Assembly: GCF_001889265.1 (NCBI RefSeq)
Contig: NZ_CP018151.1
Span: 248,001-312,000, forward strand
Length of the DNA stretch: 64,000 nucleotides
Direction: 5' to 3'
Source: Microbacterium sp. 1.5R
Lineage (GTDB): Bacteria; Actinomycetota; Actinomycetes; Actinomycetales; Microbacteriaceae
Position 1 is the first letter of the stretch. The number at the start of each line of letters is the position of its first letter. Of this stretch, positions 23,689 through 31,379 are shown in pieces. Position numbers and translations under genes: made by a program. The notes below the pieces were generated by a model. The model searched no databases. It saw only the letters and a list, made by a program, of their open reading frames with translations, and had not been told where the DNA came from.

Positions 23689-25815
23689 ATGACTGCACAC
23701 GACGCGCACGGAACCCCCGGGGGAGGCCACCAGGTCTCGCACGACGATCACGCTCGGAACGCGGACGGGGCTCACAGCGAGCACGCGGACCACGGCGAGC
23801 ACGCGGACCACGGCGGGCACGGTGGACATGGCGGGCACGGTGACCACGTCGGTCAGTTCCGTCGCCTGTTCTGGGTCAATCTCCTGCTCGCCGTGCCGGT
23901 GGTGGCGTTCTCGCCGATGTTCGCGATGATCTTCGGCTACGACGTCGCCGGAGGTGCCCGGTTCATCTCGCCCGTGCTCGGCACCGTCATGTATCTCTGG
24001 GGCGGATGGCCGTTCCTCACCGGGGCGATCAGCGAGCTGAAGGCCCGCAAGCCCGGGATGATGCTGCTGATCGCCCTCGCGATCACGGTCGCGTTCTTCG
24101 CCTCATGGGGCGCGACGCTCGGCATCCTCCATCACGAGCTCGAGTTCTGGTGGGAGCTCGCACTGCTCATCGTCATCATGCTGCTGGGCCACTGGATCGA
24201 GATGAGGTCCCTCGCGCAGACGACGTCGGCGCTCGACTCCCTCGCGGCGCTGTTGCCCGACGAGGCCGAACGGGTCGAGGGAGACGAGATCGTCACGGTC
24301 GCACCCGCCGATCTCGTCGTCGGCGACGTGGTCGTCATCCGTCCCGGGGCGAGCGTTCCGGCGGATGGGCGCATCATCGACGGCACAGCCGCCATGGACG
24401 AGTCCATGGTGACCGGCGAGTCCCGCCCGGTCACCCGTGCGACCGGTGACACCGTGACCGCGGGCACGGTCGCGACCGACTCCGGTCTGCGGGTCGAGAT
24501 CACCGCGACCGGGGATGACACCGCGCTCGCCGGCATCCAGCGGCTGGTGACCGATGCGCAGAACTCCTCGTCGCGGGCGCAGCGCATCGCCGACCGCGCA
24601 GCCGCCCTGCTGTTCTGGTTCGCGCTGCTCTCGGCCGCTCTGACCGCGCTGGTGTGGACCCTCGTCGGGGATCCGGATGCTGCGGTCGTGCGCAGCATCA
24701 CCGTGCTCGTCATCGCCTGCCCGCACGCGCTCGGCCTCGCGATCCCGCTGGTCGTGTCGATCGCGACCGAGCGCGCAGCCCGGGGCGGGGTGCTCGTCAA
24801 GGATCGCCTCGCGCTCGAGAGCATGCGCACCGTCGACGCCGTGCTGTTCGACAAGACGGGCACGTTGACGAAGGGCGCGCCGACCGTGACCGCCGTCGAG
24901 CCGACCGGTGACATCGACGCCGATCGTCTGCTGGCGCTCGCCGCCTCGGCTGAGGCCGACAGTGAGCATCCGCTCGCTCGCGCGATCGTGCGCGCGGCGG
25001 AGGAGAGAGGGCTGACGCTCTCGAAGGCCTCCGGGTTCACGTCGTCGCCTGCCGTGGGCGTGACCGCCACGGTCGACGGCAGAGAGGTGCGCGTGGGCGG
25101 GCCGAAGCTCCTCGACGAGGTGGGCGGCCGAGAGATCTCCGCCGCAGACGGGTGGCGAGACGAGGGTGCCATCATCCTGCACGTGACCGTCGACGGACAG
25201 GTGGCCGGCGGGCTGAAGCTCGCCGACGAGGTGCGACCGGAATCTCAGCAGGCGGTCGACGCGCTCCACCGCCTCGGCGTCGAGGTCGTCATGATCACCG
25301 GCGACGCCCAGGCGGTCGCCGAGTCCGTCGCGGCGCAGCTCGGCATCGACCGGGTGTTCGCGGGGGTGCGTCCCGAAGACAAGTCAGCCAAGGTGAAGGA
25401 GCTGCAGGCAGAGGGCAAGAAGGTCGCGATGGTCGGCGACGGCGTCAACGACGCCCCCGCCCTCGCTCAGGCCGACGTCGGCATCGCGATCGGCGCCGGG
25501 ACCGATGTCGCCATCGCCTCGGCCGGGGTGATCCTCGCGAGCTCCGACCCGCGTTCGGTGATCTCGGTCATCGAGCTCTCCCGCGCCGCATACCGCAAGA
25601 TGCGGCAGAACCTGTGGTGGGCGGCCGGATACAACCTGCTGTCGGTGCCGCTCGCCGCCGGCATCCTGGCACCCGTCGGGTTCGTGCTGCCGATGTCGGT
25701 CGGAGCGGTGCTGATGTCGCTCTCGACGATCGTCGTCGCGCTCAATGCGCAGCTGCTCCGGCGCATCGACCTCTCGCCGGAGGCGAGTGTGCGGGGTGTG
25801 CTCGGGCGGTCCTGA
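23689..25815 (+). CDS. P1B-3 (CopB-type) heavy-metal ATPase with CPH motif
   Basis: 708 aa. Instead of an HMA domain the N-terminus is a ~55-residue His/Gly/Asp-rich metal-binding stretch (HSEHADHGEHADHGGHGGHG). Transmembrane motif is CPH (VIACPHALGLAIPLVVS), diagnostic of the CopB/P1B-3 group, with DKTGTLTKG as the phosphorylation site, SEHPLARAI as the HP loop and [10 protein letters not shown] as the hinge. Substrate is likely Cu(II)/Cu(I) or Ag(I). It complements CopA; the two pumps together would give broad copper tolerance. The 66-bp gap from copA suggests cotranscription, and a hairpin follows. Confidence 0.93.
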   Translation: MTAHDAHGTPGGGHQVSHDDHARNADGAHSEHADHGEHADHGGHGGHGGHGDHVGQFRRLFWVNLLLAVPVVAFSPMFAMIFGYDVAGGARFISPVLGTVMYLWGGWPFLTGAISELKARKPGMMLLIALAITVAFFASWGATLGILHHELEFWWELALLIVIMLLGHWIEMRSLAQTTSALDSLAALLPDEAERVEGDEIVTVAPADLVVGDVVVIRPGASVPADGRIIDGTAAMDESMVTGESRPVTRATGDTVTAGTVATDSGLRVEITATGDDTALAGIQRLVTDAQNSSSRAQRIADRAAALLFWFALLSAALTALVWTLVGDPDAAVVRSITVLVIACPHALGLAIPLVVSIATERAARGGVLVKDRLALESMRTVDAVLFDKTGTLTKGAPTVTAVEPTGDIDADRLLALAASAEADSEHPLARAIVRAAEERGLTLSKASGFTSSPAVGVTATVDGREVRVGGPKLLDEVGGREISAADGWRDEGAIILHVTVDGQVAGGLKLADEVRPESQQAVDALHRLGVEVVMITGDAQAVAESVAAQLGIDRVFAGVRPEDKSAKVKELQAEGKKVAMVGDGVNDAPALAQADVGIAIGAGTDVAIASAGVILASSDPRSVISVIELSRAAYRKMRQNLWWAAGYNLLSVPLAAGILAPVGFVLPMSVGAVLMSLSTIVVALNAQLLRRIDLSPEASVRGVLGRS

Positions 25816-25841
25816 CGCGGGATCGCCTCGGTGATCCCGCG
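25816..25841 (+). terminator. Terminator hairpin of the copper operon
   Basis: CGCGGGATC (25816-25824) pairs perfectly with GATCCCGCG (25833-25841) across an 8-nt loop, immediately after the CopB-type gene stop. Confidence 0.65.
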
Positions 25842-25902
25842 AACACCGAGATCTCACCGGCGCTTCAGCGCGGTGACGGCGCTCGATCGGCGGTGCAGAC
25901 AG

Positions 25903-25939
25903 CAGCGGCCGCCCCGCCTGTGAGACGGAGCGGCCGCTG
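25903..25939 (-). terminator. Terminator hairpin for the alcohol dehydrogenase gene
   Basis: CAGCGGCCGC (25903-25912) pairs with GCGGCCGCTG (25930-25939), a 10-bp perfect stem with a 17-nt loop that can pair further. It is 14 bp past the stop of the minus-strand dehydrogenase gene. Confidence 0.65.
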
Positions 25940-25953
25940 TGCGAAAGCGTCGT

Positions 25954-27000
25954 CTACGGGACGATGACTGCGCGGCCGCGGATGCTGTTCGAGGCGAGAT
26001 CCTCGTACGCCTTCGGGCCGTCGTCGAGCGAGTACGTCTCGGTCTGCACGTGGATCTTTCCCGCGCGCGCGAGATCGAGCACCTCGATCAGTTCCGAGCG
26101 CGATCCCCAGTAGGGGATTCGCACGGCGGCGTCGTAGGCGATCGCGCCGAAGCCGAGCGACATGGTTCCGCCGCCGATGCCGACGATCGTCACGTCCGAA
26201 TCGAGTGCGGCGACACTCTGCGCCAGAGCCATCGTCGGGTTCGCGCCCACGAAGTCGAACACGGCGTTGGCGCCCAGACCGCCGGTGATCTCGCGGATCG
26301 TGTCGGCGGCGGATGCATCGCTGATCAGGACGTGGTCTGCGCCCACTTCGGTGGCGAGCTCGAGCTTCGTGTCGTTCACGTCGAGGGCGATGACGGTGGC
26401 GCCCGAGATCGCCTTCAGGATCTGGATGCCGACATGGCCGAGCCCGCCGGTGCCGATGACGACGGCGAAGGTGCCGGCGCCGAGCTTGGGGAGTGAGCGC
26501 TTGATCGCGTGGTACGGGGTGAGGCCGGCGTCGGTCAGCGAGACGTTCTGCACGGGGTCGAGGTCGCCGAGCGGCACGAGGTGGCGGGCATCATCGACGA
26601 TCATGTACTCGGCCATCGAACCCTGGCTGCCCAGGCCGGGAGGGCGGATGCCCTCAGCCGCGGCGTTGGTGCAGTAGTTCTCCATGCCCTGTGAGCAGTT
26701 GTGGCAGCGGCCACAGCCCCACGGACCGTAGACCGCCACGGCGTCGCCGACCTTCAGCGTCGAGTCGACGCCCTCTCCGATCTCGTGCACGATGCCTGCG
26801 CCCTCATGGCCGAGCGTCAGGGGCAGCGGATAGCTCTGCTCGAGGTAGTCCTTCTCAGGAAGGCCCATGACGTAGTCGTCGGAATGGCAGACGCCGCCCG
26901 CAGTGATCTTGAGCAGAACCTGACCGGGGCCGGGCTGAGGAATCGGGATGTCGACGACGACAGGGGGCTTGCCGATCTCGACGTAACGGAGAGCTTTCAT
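25954..27000 (-). CDS. Zinc-dependent alcohol dehydrogenase (MDR superfamily)
   Basis: 348 aa from ATG 27000, preceded by AGGAAGAAG; the frame extends upstream but reads as non-family sequence. Catalytic-zinc ligands are seen in GGVCHSDDYVM (Cys) and LGHEGAGIVHEIG (His-Glu). The structural-zinc loop reads WGCGRCHNCSQGMENYC (four Cys). The NAD(P) motif is GTGGLGHVG. It resembles actinobacterial broad-range alcohol dehydrogenases oxidising primary or secondary alcohols. It is monocistronic, converging on the copper operon. Confidence 0.92.
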   Translation of the reverse strand: MKALRYVEIGKPPVVVDIPIPQPGPGQVLLKITAGGVCHSDDYVMGLPEKDYLEQSYPLPLTLGHEGAGIVHEIGEGVDSTLKVGDAVAVYGPWGCGRCHNCSQGMENYCTNAAAEGIRPPGLGSQGSMAEYMIVDDARHLVPLGDLDPVQNVSLTDAGLTPYHAIKRSLPKLGAGTFAVVIGTGGLGHVGIQILKAISGATVIALDVNDTKLELATEVGADHVLISDASAADTIREITGGLGANAVFDFVGANPTMALAQSVAALDSDVTIVGIGGGTMSLGFGAIAYDAAVRIPYWGSRSELIEVLDLARAGKIHVQTETYSLDDGPKAYEDLASNSIRGRAVIVP

Positions 27001-27142
27001 GTGCTTCTTCTTCCTGGCGCCCGAGCGGTCTGCCGCGCGGTGCGGAGGCGTGGGCGCTCGAGGCCGTCTCTTCCAGTATCCGGATCCGGTACCGATCGTG
27101 GGCCCTCGGCCATGCCGCACTCGGCCGAGGACCCACGCGGCG

Positions 27143-27436
27143 TCACTCCTCGATTCCGTCGATCACGATCGCCGAAGTGCGCGCGTTGGCCCATCGGTAT
27201 TCGCGCAACGGCGCGTACTCCGGCGACTCGTAGAACCGAGTGAATGCCTCTTTGTCATCGAAACGGATGATCACGGCGATGTGCGGGTCGCGATCGCCCT
27301 CCGGCGTGAGTGCGTTTTCGTCGCGGGCGATGACCGTGGCGTTGTATTTCTGCAGGATGGGCGGCATCTGCGCTTCGTAGGTGCGAATGGCGTCGTGGTC
27401 CTCCGGCGAGAGATCGATGCTCAGGTATGCGGGCAT
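27143..27436 (-). CDS. DUF1330 family protein
   Basis: 97 aa from ATG 27436 (GGAAGGACC upstream); an open frame continues upstream but crosses the operator region. It opens MPAYLSIDLSPEDHDAIRTY and has VIARDENALTPEGD and the conserved IRFDDKEAFTRFYESPEYAP with LREYR. DUF1330 proteins are small dimeric alpha-beta-barrel proteins related to monooxygenase/YCII-like folds, with no established function. It is transcribed divergently from an ArsR-type regulator across two 16-bp palindromes, so its expression is very likely regulated by it. Confidence 0.88.
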   Translation of the reverse strand: MPAYLSIDLSPEDHDAIRTYEAQMPPILQKYNATVIARDENALTPEGDRDPHIAVIIRFDDKEAFTRFYESPEYAPLREYRWANARTSAIVIDGIEE

Positions 27437-27456
27437 GACAGGTCCTTCCTCCACAA

Positions 27457-27472
27457 TTCGTGTTTTATCGAA
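27457..27472. promoter_or_regulatory. ArsR-type operator, site 1
   Basis: TTCGTGTTTTATCGAA: TTCG and CGAA arms with an AT-rich 8-bp centre, 20 bp upstream of the DUF1330 start. It has the same arms and length as site 2. Confidence 0.65.
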
Positions 27473-27495
27473 CTGATGAGCAATGCTAGCAACGG

Positions 27496-27511
27496 TTCGT
27501 ATATAGTCGAA
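27496..27511. promoter_or_regulatory. ArsR-type operator, site 2, overlapping the arsR-type promoter
   Basis: TTCGTATATAGTCGAA contains the -10-like TATAGT and ends 2 bp before the GTG start at 27514. The regulator would block its own transcription when bound here, and the message is probably leaderless. Confidence 0.7.
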
Positions 27512-27513
27512 TC

Positions 27514-27834
27514 GTGTCTGACCTGACCCACCCTCCCGCTGAAGACTTCGACCTTGCCTCGGTTCTTGCAGCGCTGGGGAATCCGATTCGTCTCGATATC
27601 GTGAGGCGGCTCGCGGCAGGGGAAGCGCTGACGTGCTCATCGGCGATCCCCGATATGCCCCGATCCACCGCGAGTCACCACTGGAGGGTGATGCGCGAGA
27701 GCGGGGTGCTGCACCAGCAGAAGGTTGGCAAGTACATCCACATGGCTCTCCGCCAGGATGACCTGAACGCCCGTTTCCCGGGGCTGCTCGACTCCCTGCT
27801 GCACGCCTTCGGTCAGCAGCCCACGCAGCGATAA
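27514..27834 (+). CDS. ArsR family transcriptional regulator
   Basis: 106 aa from GTG 27514. Winged-helix core: VLAALGNPIRLDIVRRLAAG, then a recognition region MPRSTASHHWRVMRESGVLH and the wing QQKVGKYIHMALR. The metal-binding ELCVCDL motif is absent, so it is probably a non-metal ArsR protein responding to another signal. It is divergent from the DUF1330 gene and appears to autoregulate through two matching 16-bp palindromes. Confidence 0.88.
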   Translation: MSDLTHPPAEDFDLASVLAALGNPIRLDIVRRLAAGEALTCSSAIPDMPRSTASHHWRVMRESGVLHQQKVGKYIHMALRQDDLNARFPGLLDSLLHAFGQQPTQR

Positions 27835-27871
27835 TGATCGTCGCGGCTCCTGCCAGTGCAAGGCGCAGCCG

Positions 27872-28150
27872 TCACTCCGTGTCGTCAGCTCGGAACAGCA
27901 CGAGATGCTCGTGGTACAGCACGCCCTCGATGACGTCGCCGGTCGCGGTGAAACCTGCATCGTCGAAGTAGTCGATGTGGGCGCCGTCCACGGTATACCT
28001 GCCGGTGTACGCCTTCGGGCGCCCGTCTCGCTCTTCTTCGTACCGGCCGCCAGGCAGGAGGTTCTGCCGGATGTCTTCGTCAGCAGTGACCCACATCCCC
28101 ACGATGGTGTCGGCCGTGTCCGTTTCGAAGGATGCGTCGCTCTGCGCCAT
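27872..28150 (-). CDS. Atu4866-type small beta-barrel protein
   Basis: 92 aa from ATG 28150; the frame extends upstream but without family similarity. The sequence IVGMWVTADEDIRQNLLPGG, RYEEERDGRPKAYTGRYTVD and HIDYFDDAGFTATGD matches the Agrobacterium Atu4866 family, a lipocalin-like small beta-barrel of unknown function that is often encoded near SDR genes and XRE or LysR regulators. It is convergent with the ArsR gene and divergent from the first MmyB-type regulator. Confidence 0.8.
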   Translation of the reverse strand: MAQSDASFETDTADTIVGMWVTADEDIRQNLLPGGRYEEERDGRPKAYTGRYTVDGAHIDYFDDAGFTATGDVIEGVLYHEHLVLFRADDTE

Positions 28151-28326
28151 GGTGTCTGCCCTTTCGTCGCTGGTTACCTCGCATGAGTGGATCGTCCACG
28201 CGGGATCAAGTTCAATTCGTCGCCCGGGATCAGGTCGAGGCCGCGCTGTGACTAGCAGTAGCGGGGCTACCCGGGGCGGGGCATGAGCGTGGAAGCGGTT
28301 CACACTCTTGAGTACCCTGGAGTGCC

Positions 28327-29163
28327 ATGGGATCCGATTCAGGTCAGCTCGGCAAGTTCCTTCGAGCGAAGCGGTCGACGGCGTCGATCGAATCGCTGCC
28401 CTTTCGCTCTTCAGGTGTTCGGAGGGTTCCGGGGTTGCGTCGGGATGAGGTGGCGATGCTCGCCGGTGTGAGTATCGACTACTACACGCGGCTCGAACAA
28501 GGTCGCGAGACGAACCCGTCTGCGCAGGTGATCGACGCCCTCGCGCATGCCCTTGAGTTCGATCTCAGTGAGCACCGTTATGCGTACAGCCTCGCTCGGA
28601 TCGCATGGCAACCAGAGCTGACGGACCTTCCCGCCGCAGTCTCGGCTCCACTCGCCCGCATGATCGACGCGTGGCCGGACGCGGCGTGCTTTGTCCTGGA
28701 TCCGTTGCTCGACATGGTCGTGATGAACCGCCTTGCGCGAGCCCTCTTCGAGCCGTTCAGCTCGACGCGCAACCTTGTCGAGATGGTCTTCCTGGATCCC
28801 GTCGGCCGGACGTTCTACTCGGACTGGGAACGTGCGGCGGCTGGCTGTGTCGCCAATCTGCGCGCGACATCGGACCTCTACGCGGACCACCCTCGCCGGG
28901 CTGAGCTGATCGGCCGACTCGAGCACGGCTCCCCCCGCTTTGCCGAGCTCTGGGCAGCCCACCACGTCGAGCCGAAGACATACGATGAAAAGGTCCTCGC
29001 GCATCCCACGGTCGGAGAGCTCACTGTCGCGTTCCACGCGTTCGAGGTCTCCGCGATGCCGGGGCATCAGCTCGTCGTGTACCAGGCAGAACCGGCATCT
29101 CAGAGTGCCGAACGTCTGCAACTCCTCGCCGCGAGGCAACCGGCGGTCCTCGAGGACGCTTAG
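28327..29163 (+). CDS. XRE family regulator with MmyB-like ligand-binding domain
   Basis: 278 aa. The N-terminal HTH (residues ~8-85) has the family signature VRRVPGLRRDEVAMLAGVSI followed by DYYTRLEQGRETNPS. The C-terminal half is the PAS-like MmyB domain (MVVMNRLARALFEPFSS, MVFLDPVGRTFYSDWERAA, HPTVGELTVAFHAFEVSAMP, GHQLVVYQAEP). MmyB-like regulators bind small hydrophobic ligands and typically sit beside SDR genes that they control. Here the SDR at 29875 lies just downstream. This is the first of three such regulators in 5 kb. Confidence 0.92.
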   Translation: MGSDSGQLGKFLRAKRSTASIESLPFRSSGVRRVPGLRRDEVAMLAGVSIDYYTRLEQGRETNPSAQVIDALAHALEFDLSEHRYAYSLARIAWQPELTDLPAAVSAPLARMIDAWPDAACFVLDPLLDMVVMNRLARALFEPFSSTRNLVEMVFLDPVGRTFYSDWERAAAGCVANLRATSDLYADHPRRAELIGRLEHGSPRFAELWAAHHVEPKTYDEKVLAHPTVGELTVAFHAFEVSAMPGHQLVVYQAEPASQSAERLQLLAARQPAVLEDA

Positions 29164-29224
29164 CTCCTGAGCCAGGGAGTCACACGGCCAGGCTGGTGCC
29201 GCGCACGGCCTCTAGCGTGCTGGA

Positions 29225-29749
29225 GTGACCAGTGAATCGACACAGGGCGACTCGACGCCGAGGCGCCCTGCGATGCACGCCGCGATTCCTGCTCTCCCCG
29301 AGCACGATCCCGCCGTGGTCCTCACGTCGAGGCTCGATGTCGTGCACGCGAACCGGCGCTGGAGCGCGCTGCACGAACCGTTGATCGAGGATCGTAACAT
29401 CGCGCGGATGGTGTTCCTCGATCCTCTTGCATCGCGGTTCTTCGTGCACCGGCGACACGAGCAGAGCGATGTCGTGGCCGCGCTGAATGACGCGGCCAGT
29501 GACGCGGCGCGAAGGGCCGAGATGCAGTCCCTCGTCGAAGATCTCGATGCGGGGAACCCCGACTTCCGCCGCCTCTATGCAGGTCCCGGGCTGCGTCCGC
29601 TCCGCCGCGACCGCTACATCGTCCGGCACCCACAGATCGGCCCGCTGCGCTTCGTCCGCCGCACTCGCCAAGTGGGACCGTATCTGCTCCGAGTGTGCAC
29701 GCCCACCTCGGAAACGGACCGCTCGCTCGCCCTGCTCGATCTTCTGTGA
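29225..29749 (+). CDS. Stand-alone MmyB-like ligand-binding domain, no HTH
   Basis: 174 aa from GTG 29225. It shares the MmyB domain elements (DVVHANRRWSALHEPLI, MVFLDPLASRFFVHRRHEQS, AGNPDFRRLY, HPQIGPLRFVRR, LRVCTP) but the region where the HTH should be is replaced by a short Ser/Pro-rich leader, and the linker is short. It may be a decayed paralogue of the neighbouring regulator or a ligand-binding modulator. The open frame and intact domain core favour a functional or only recently truncated gene. Confidence 0.7.
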   Translation: MTSESTQGDSTPRRPAMHAAIPALPEHDPAVVLTSRLDVVHANRRWSALHEPLIEDRNIARMVFLDPLASRFFVHRRHEQSDVVAALNDAASDAARRAEMQSLVEDLDAGNPDFRRLYAGPGLRPLRRDRYIVRHPQIGPLRFVRRTRQVGPYLLRVCTPTSETDRSLALLDLL

Positions 29750-29874
29750 CCGGGTGCCCCGACTGGTCCTGTCATTGCTAGGCGGAGGACGGCCTGGTCC
29801 GTTTTCGGACGCCTCGGAAGGCTGGAGTCACTGAGCGGCTCATCCCGCCGCTCCCGGAAGAAGGAGAGTACGAC

Positions 29875-30651
29875 ATGAGCACCACCATCGTCCCCGGAAC
29901 CCTCGACGGTCGCGTCGCTGTCATCACTGGAGCATCGAGCGGAATCGGCGAGGCCACGGCCGAACGGCTCGCTGATCTCGGCGCCAAGGTCGCCGTTCTC
30001 GCACGGCGGTCGGATCGCCTCGACGCGGTCGTCTCACGCATCACCGCCGCCGGAGGCACAGCACTCGCCGTACCGACGGACGTGACAGACCGGGGGCAGG
30101 TCACTGCCGCCGCCGAGCGGATCACCGCCGAACTCGGCCGCCCGGACCTCGTCTTCGCCAACGCCGGAGTGCAGCTCATCTCCTCGATCACCGACGGCAA
30201 GGTCGAGGACTGGGACGCGCAGATCGACCTCAACATCAAGGGCGTCATGAATACGATCAACGCCTTCGTGCCCTCGCTCGAGGACGCGGCGGCGGCCGGG
30301 GGACCGGCCGACCTGATCACCACGTCGTCGATCGCGGCGACTCGCATCCTGGAGAAGTTCCAGGTGTACTCCGGCACGAAGGCCTACGTGAGCCACATCA
30401 CCCGCCTGCTGCGCACGGAGCTCGGCCGGAAGAACATCCGCGTCTCGACCCTCGAGCCCGGAATGGTCGACACTGAACTGCCGGACCACGTGACCGACCC
30501 GGATGCCAGCACGCTGATGGCCGACCTCATCCAGCAGATCGACGTCCTGCAGTCGGCTGATGTCGCCGAGACCGTCGCGTTCGTCGCTTCCGTGCCGAAG
30601 CACGTCAACCTGACCGAGATCACCATCCTGCCCACCCAGCAGATCATCTAA
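29875..30651 (+). CDS. SDR family oxidoreductase
   Basis: 258 aa from ATG 29875 (AAGGAGAG upstream). Classical SDR: TGASSGIGEATAERL (residue 20), ANAGVQ (about 98), catalytic Ser in TTSSIAATRI, and YSGTK. RRSDR after beta2 suggests NADP(H). The C-terminus lacks the GG-x-x-x motif common in FabG and ends VNLTEITILPTQQII, typical of the YdfG/serine-dehydrogenase-like subgroup. Substrate unknown. Ten bp separate it from the flavin-reductase-like gene, so they form an operon downstream of the MmyB genes. Confidence 0.9.
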   Translation: MSTTIVPGTLDGRVAVITGASSGIGEATAERLADLGAKVAVLARRSDRLDAVVSRITAAGGTALAVPTDVTDRGQVTAAAERITAELGRPDLVFANAGVQLISSITDGKVEDWDAQIDLNIKGVMNTINAFVPSLEDAAAAGGPADLITTSSIAATRILEKFQVYSGTKAYVSHITRLLRTELGRKNIRVSTLEPGMVDTELPDHVTDPDASTLMADLIQQIDVLQSADVAETVAFVASVPKHVNLTEITILPTQQII

Positions 30652-30661
30652 GGAGATCGCG

Positions 30662-31225
30662 ATGCCCGGAAGGTTCGTCGAATACCCGCTCGACCGCGTT
30701 CATCGGCTGTTCGAGCCGGGGCCCATCGTGCTGGTGTCGACCGCGGACGACGAGCGCGCGAACCTGATGACCAACGGGTTCAACATGCCCGTGCGGCACT
30801 CCGCGAACCTGGCACTCGTGATCGGCCGCTGGGACTACTCGTTCACGGCGCTCCGCGAGACCGGCGAGTGCGTCATCGCGCTCCCTGACCGCGGTCTGCT
30901 CGAGACGACGGTCGACATCGGCAATGTGTCGGGCGCCGAAGTCGACAAGTGGGACCGATTCGGTCTGACACCGCTGCCCGCCGAGGTGGTGCGTCCACCG
31001 CTCGTGTCGGAGTGTTTCGCGAACGTCGAGTGCACCGTCGCCGACGACCGACTCGTCGCCGACTACGACCTGTGGGTCCTCCGTGTCGAGAAAGCATGGA
31101 TCGACCCGGAGGCTGCAGATGCCGCCGAGGTCCACCATCGCGGTGACGGGACGTTCTCGACGAACGGCGAACGGATCGATCTCCGCAACCGGATGCGGAA
31201 GTGGGAGTCGCTCACCCGCGACTAG
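30662..31225 (+). CDS. Flavin reductase-like FMN-binding protein
   Basis: 187 aa. It matches the flavin reductase-like split-barrel family: an N-terminal PGPIVLVSTADDERANLMTN segment, then GFNMPVRHSANLALVIGRWD and YSFTALRETGECVIALP, then NVSGAEVDKWDRFGL. Members bind FMN and reduce it or act as NADPH-dependent oxidoreductases (DIM6/NTAB type). It probably pairs with the SDR upstream. A perfect 17-bp hairpin 18 bp after the stop ends the operon. Confidence 0.85.
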   Translation: MPGRFVEYPLDRVHRLFEPGPIVLVSTADDERANLMTNGFNMPVRHSANLALVIGRWDYSFTALRETGECVIALPDRGLLETTVDIGNVSGAEVDKWDRFGLTPLPAEVVRPPLVSECFANVECTVADDRLVADYDLWVLRVEKAWIDPEAADAAEVHHRGDGTFSTNGERIDLRNRMRKWESLTRD

Positions 31226-31243
31226 ACCATCGCTGGCGATCCT

Positions 31244-31280
31244 CGTGTCCCGGTGGCCCTGAAAGGGCCACCGGGACACG
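31244..31280 (+). terminator. Strong terminator hairpin
   Basis: A perfect 17-bp stem (CGTGTCCCGGTGGCCCT at 31244-31260, complement at 31264-31280) with a GAA loop, immediately after the SDR/flavin-reductase operon. Confidence 0.85.
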
Positions 31281-31379
31281 CCGTCCCCGCGTTGTTCCGG
31301 CGCTGCGCGTCGCGCAGGATGACAACAGATCGCCGGCCCTGATCGCCGCGGCACCGTCTTTCACCCGAGGAATCGCGCC

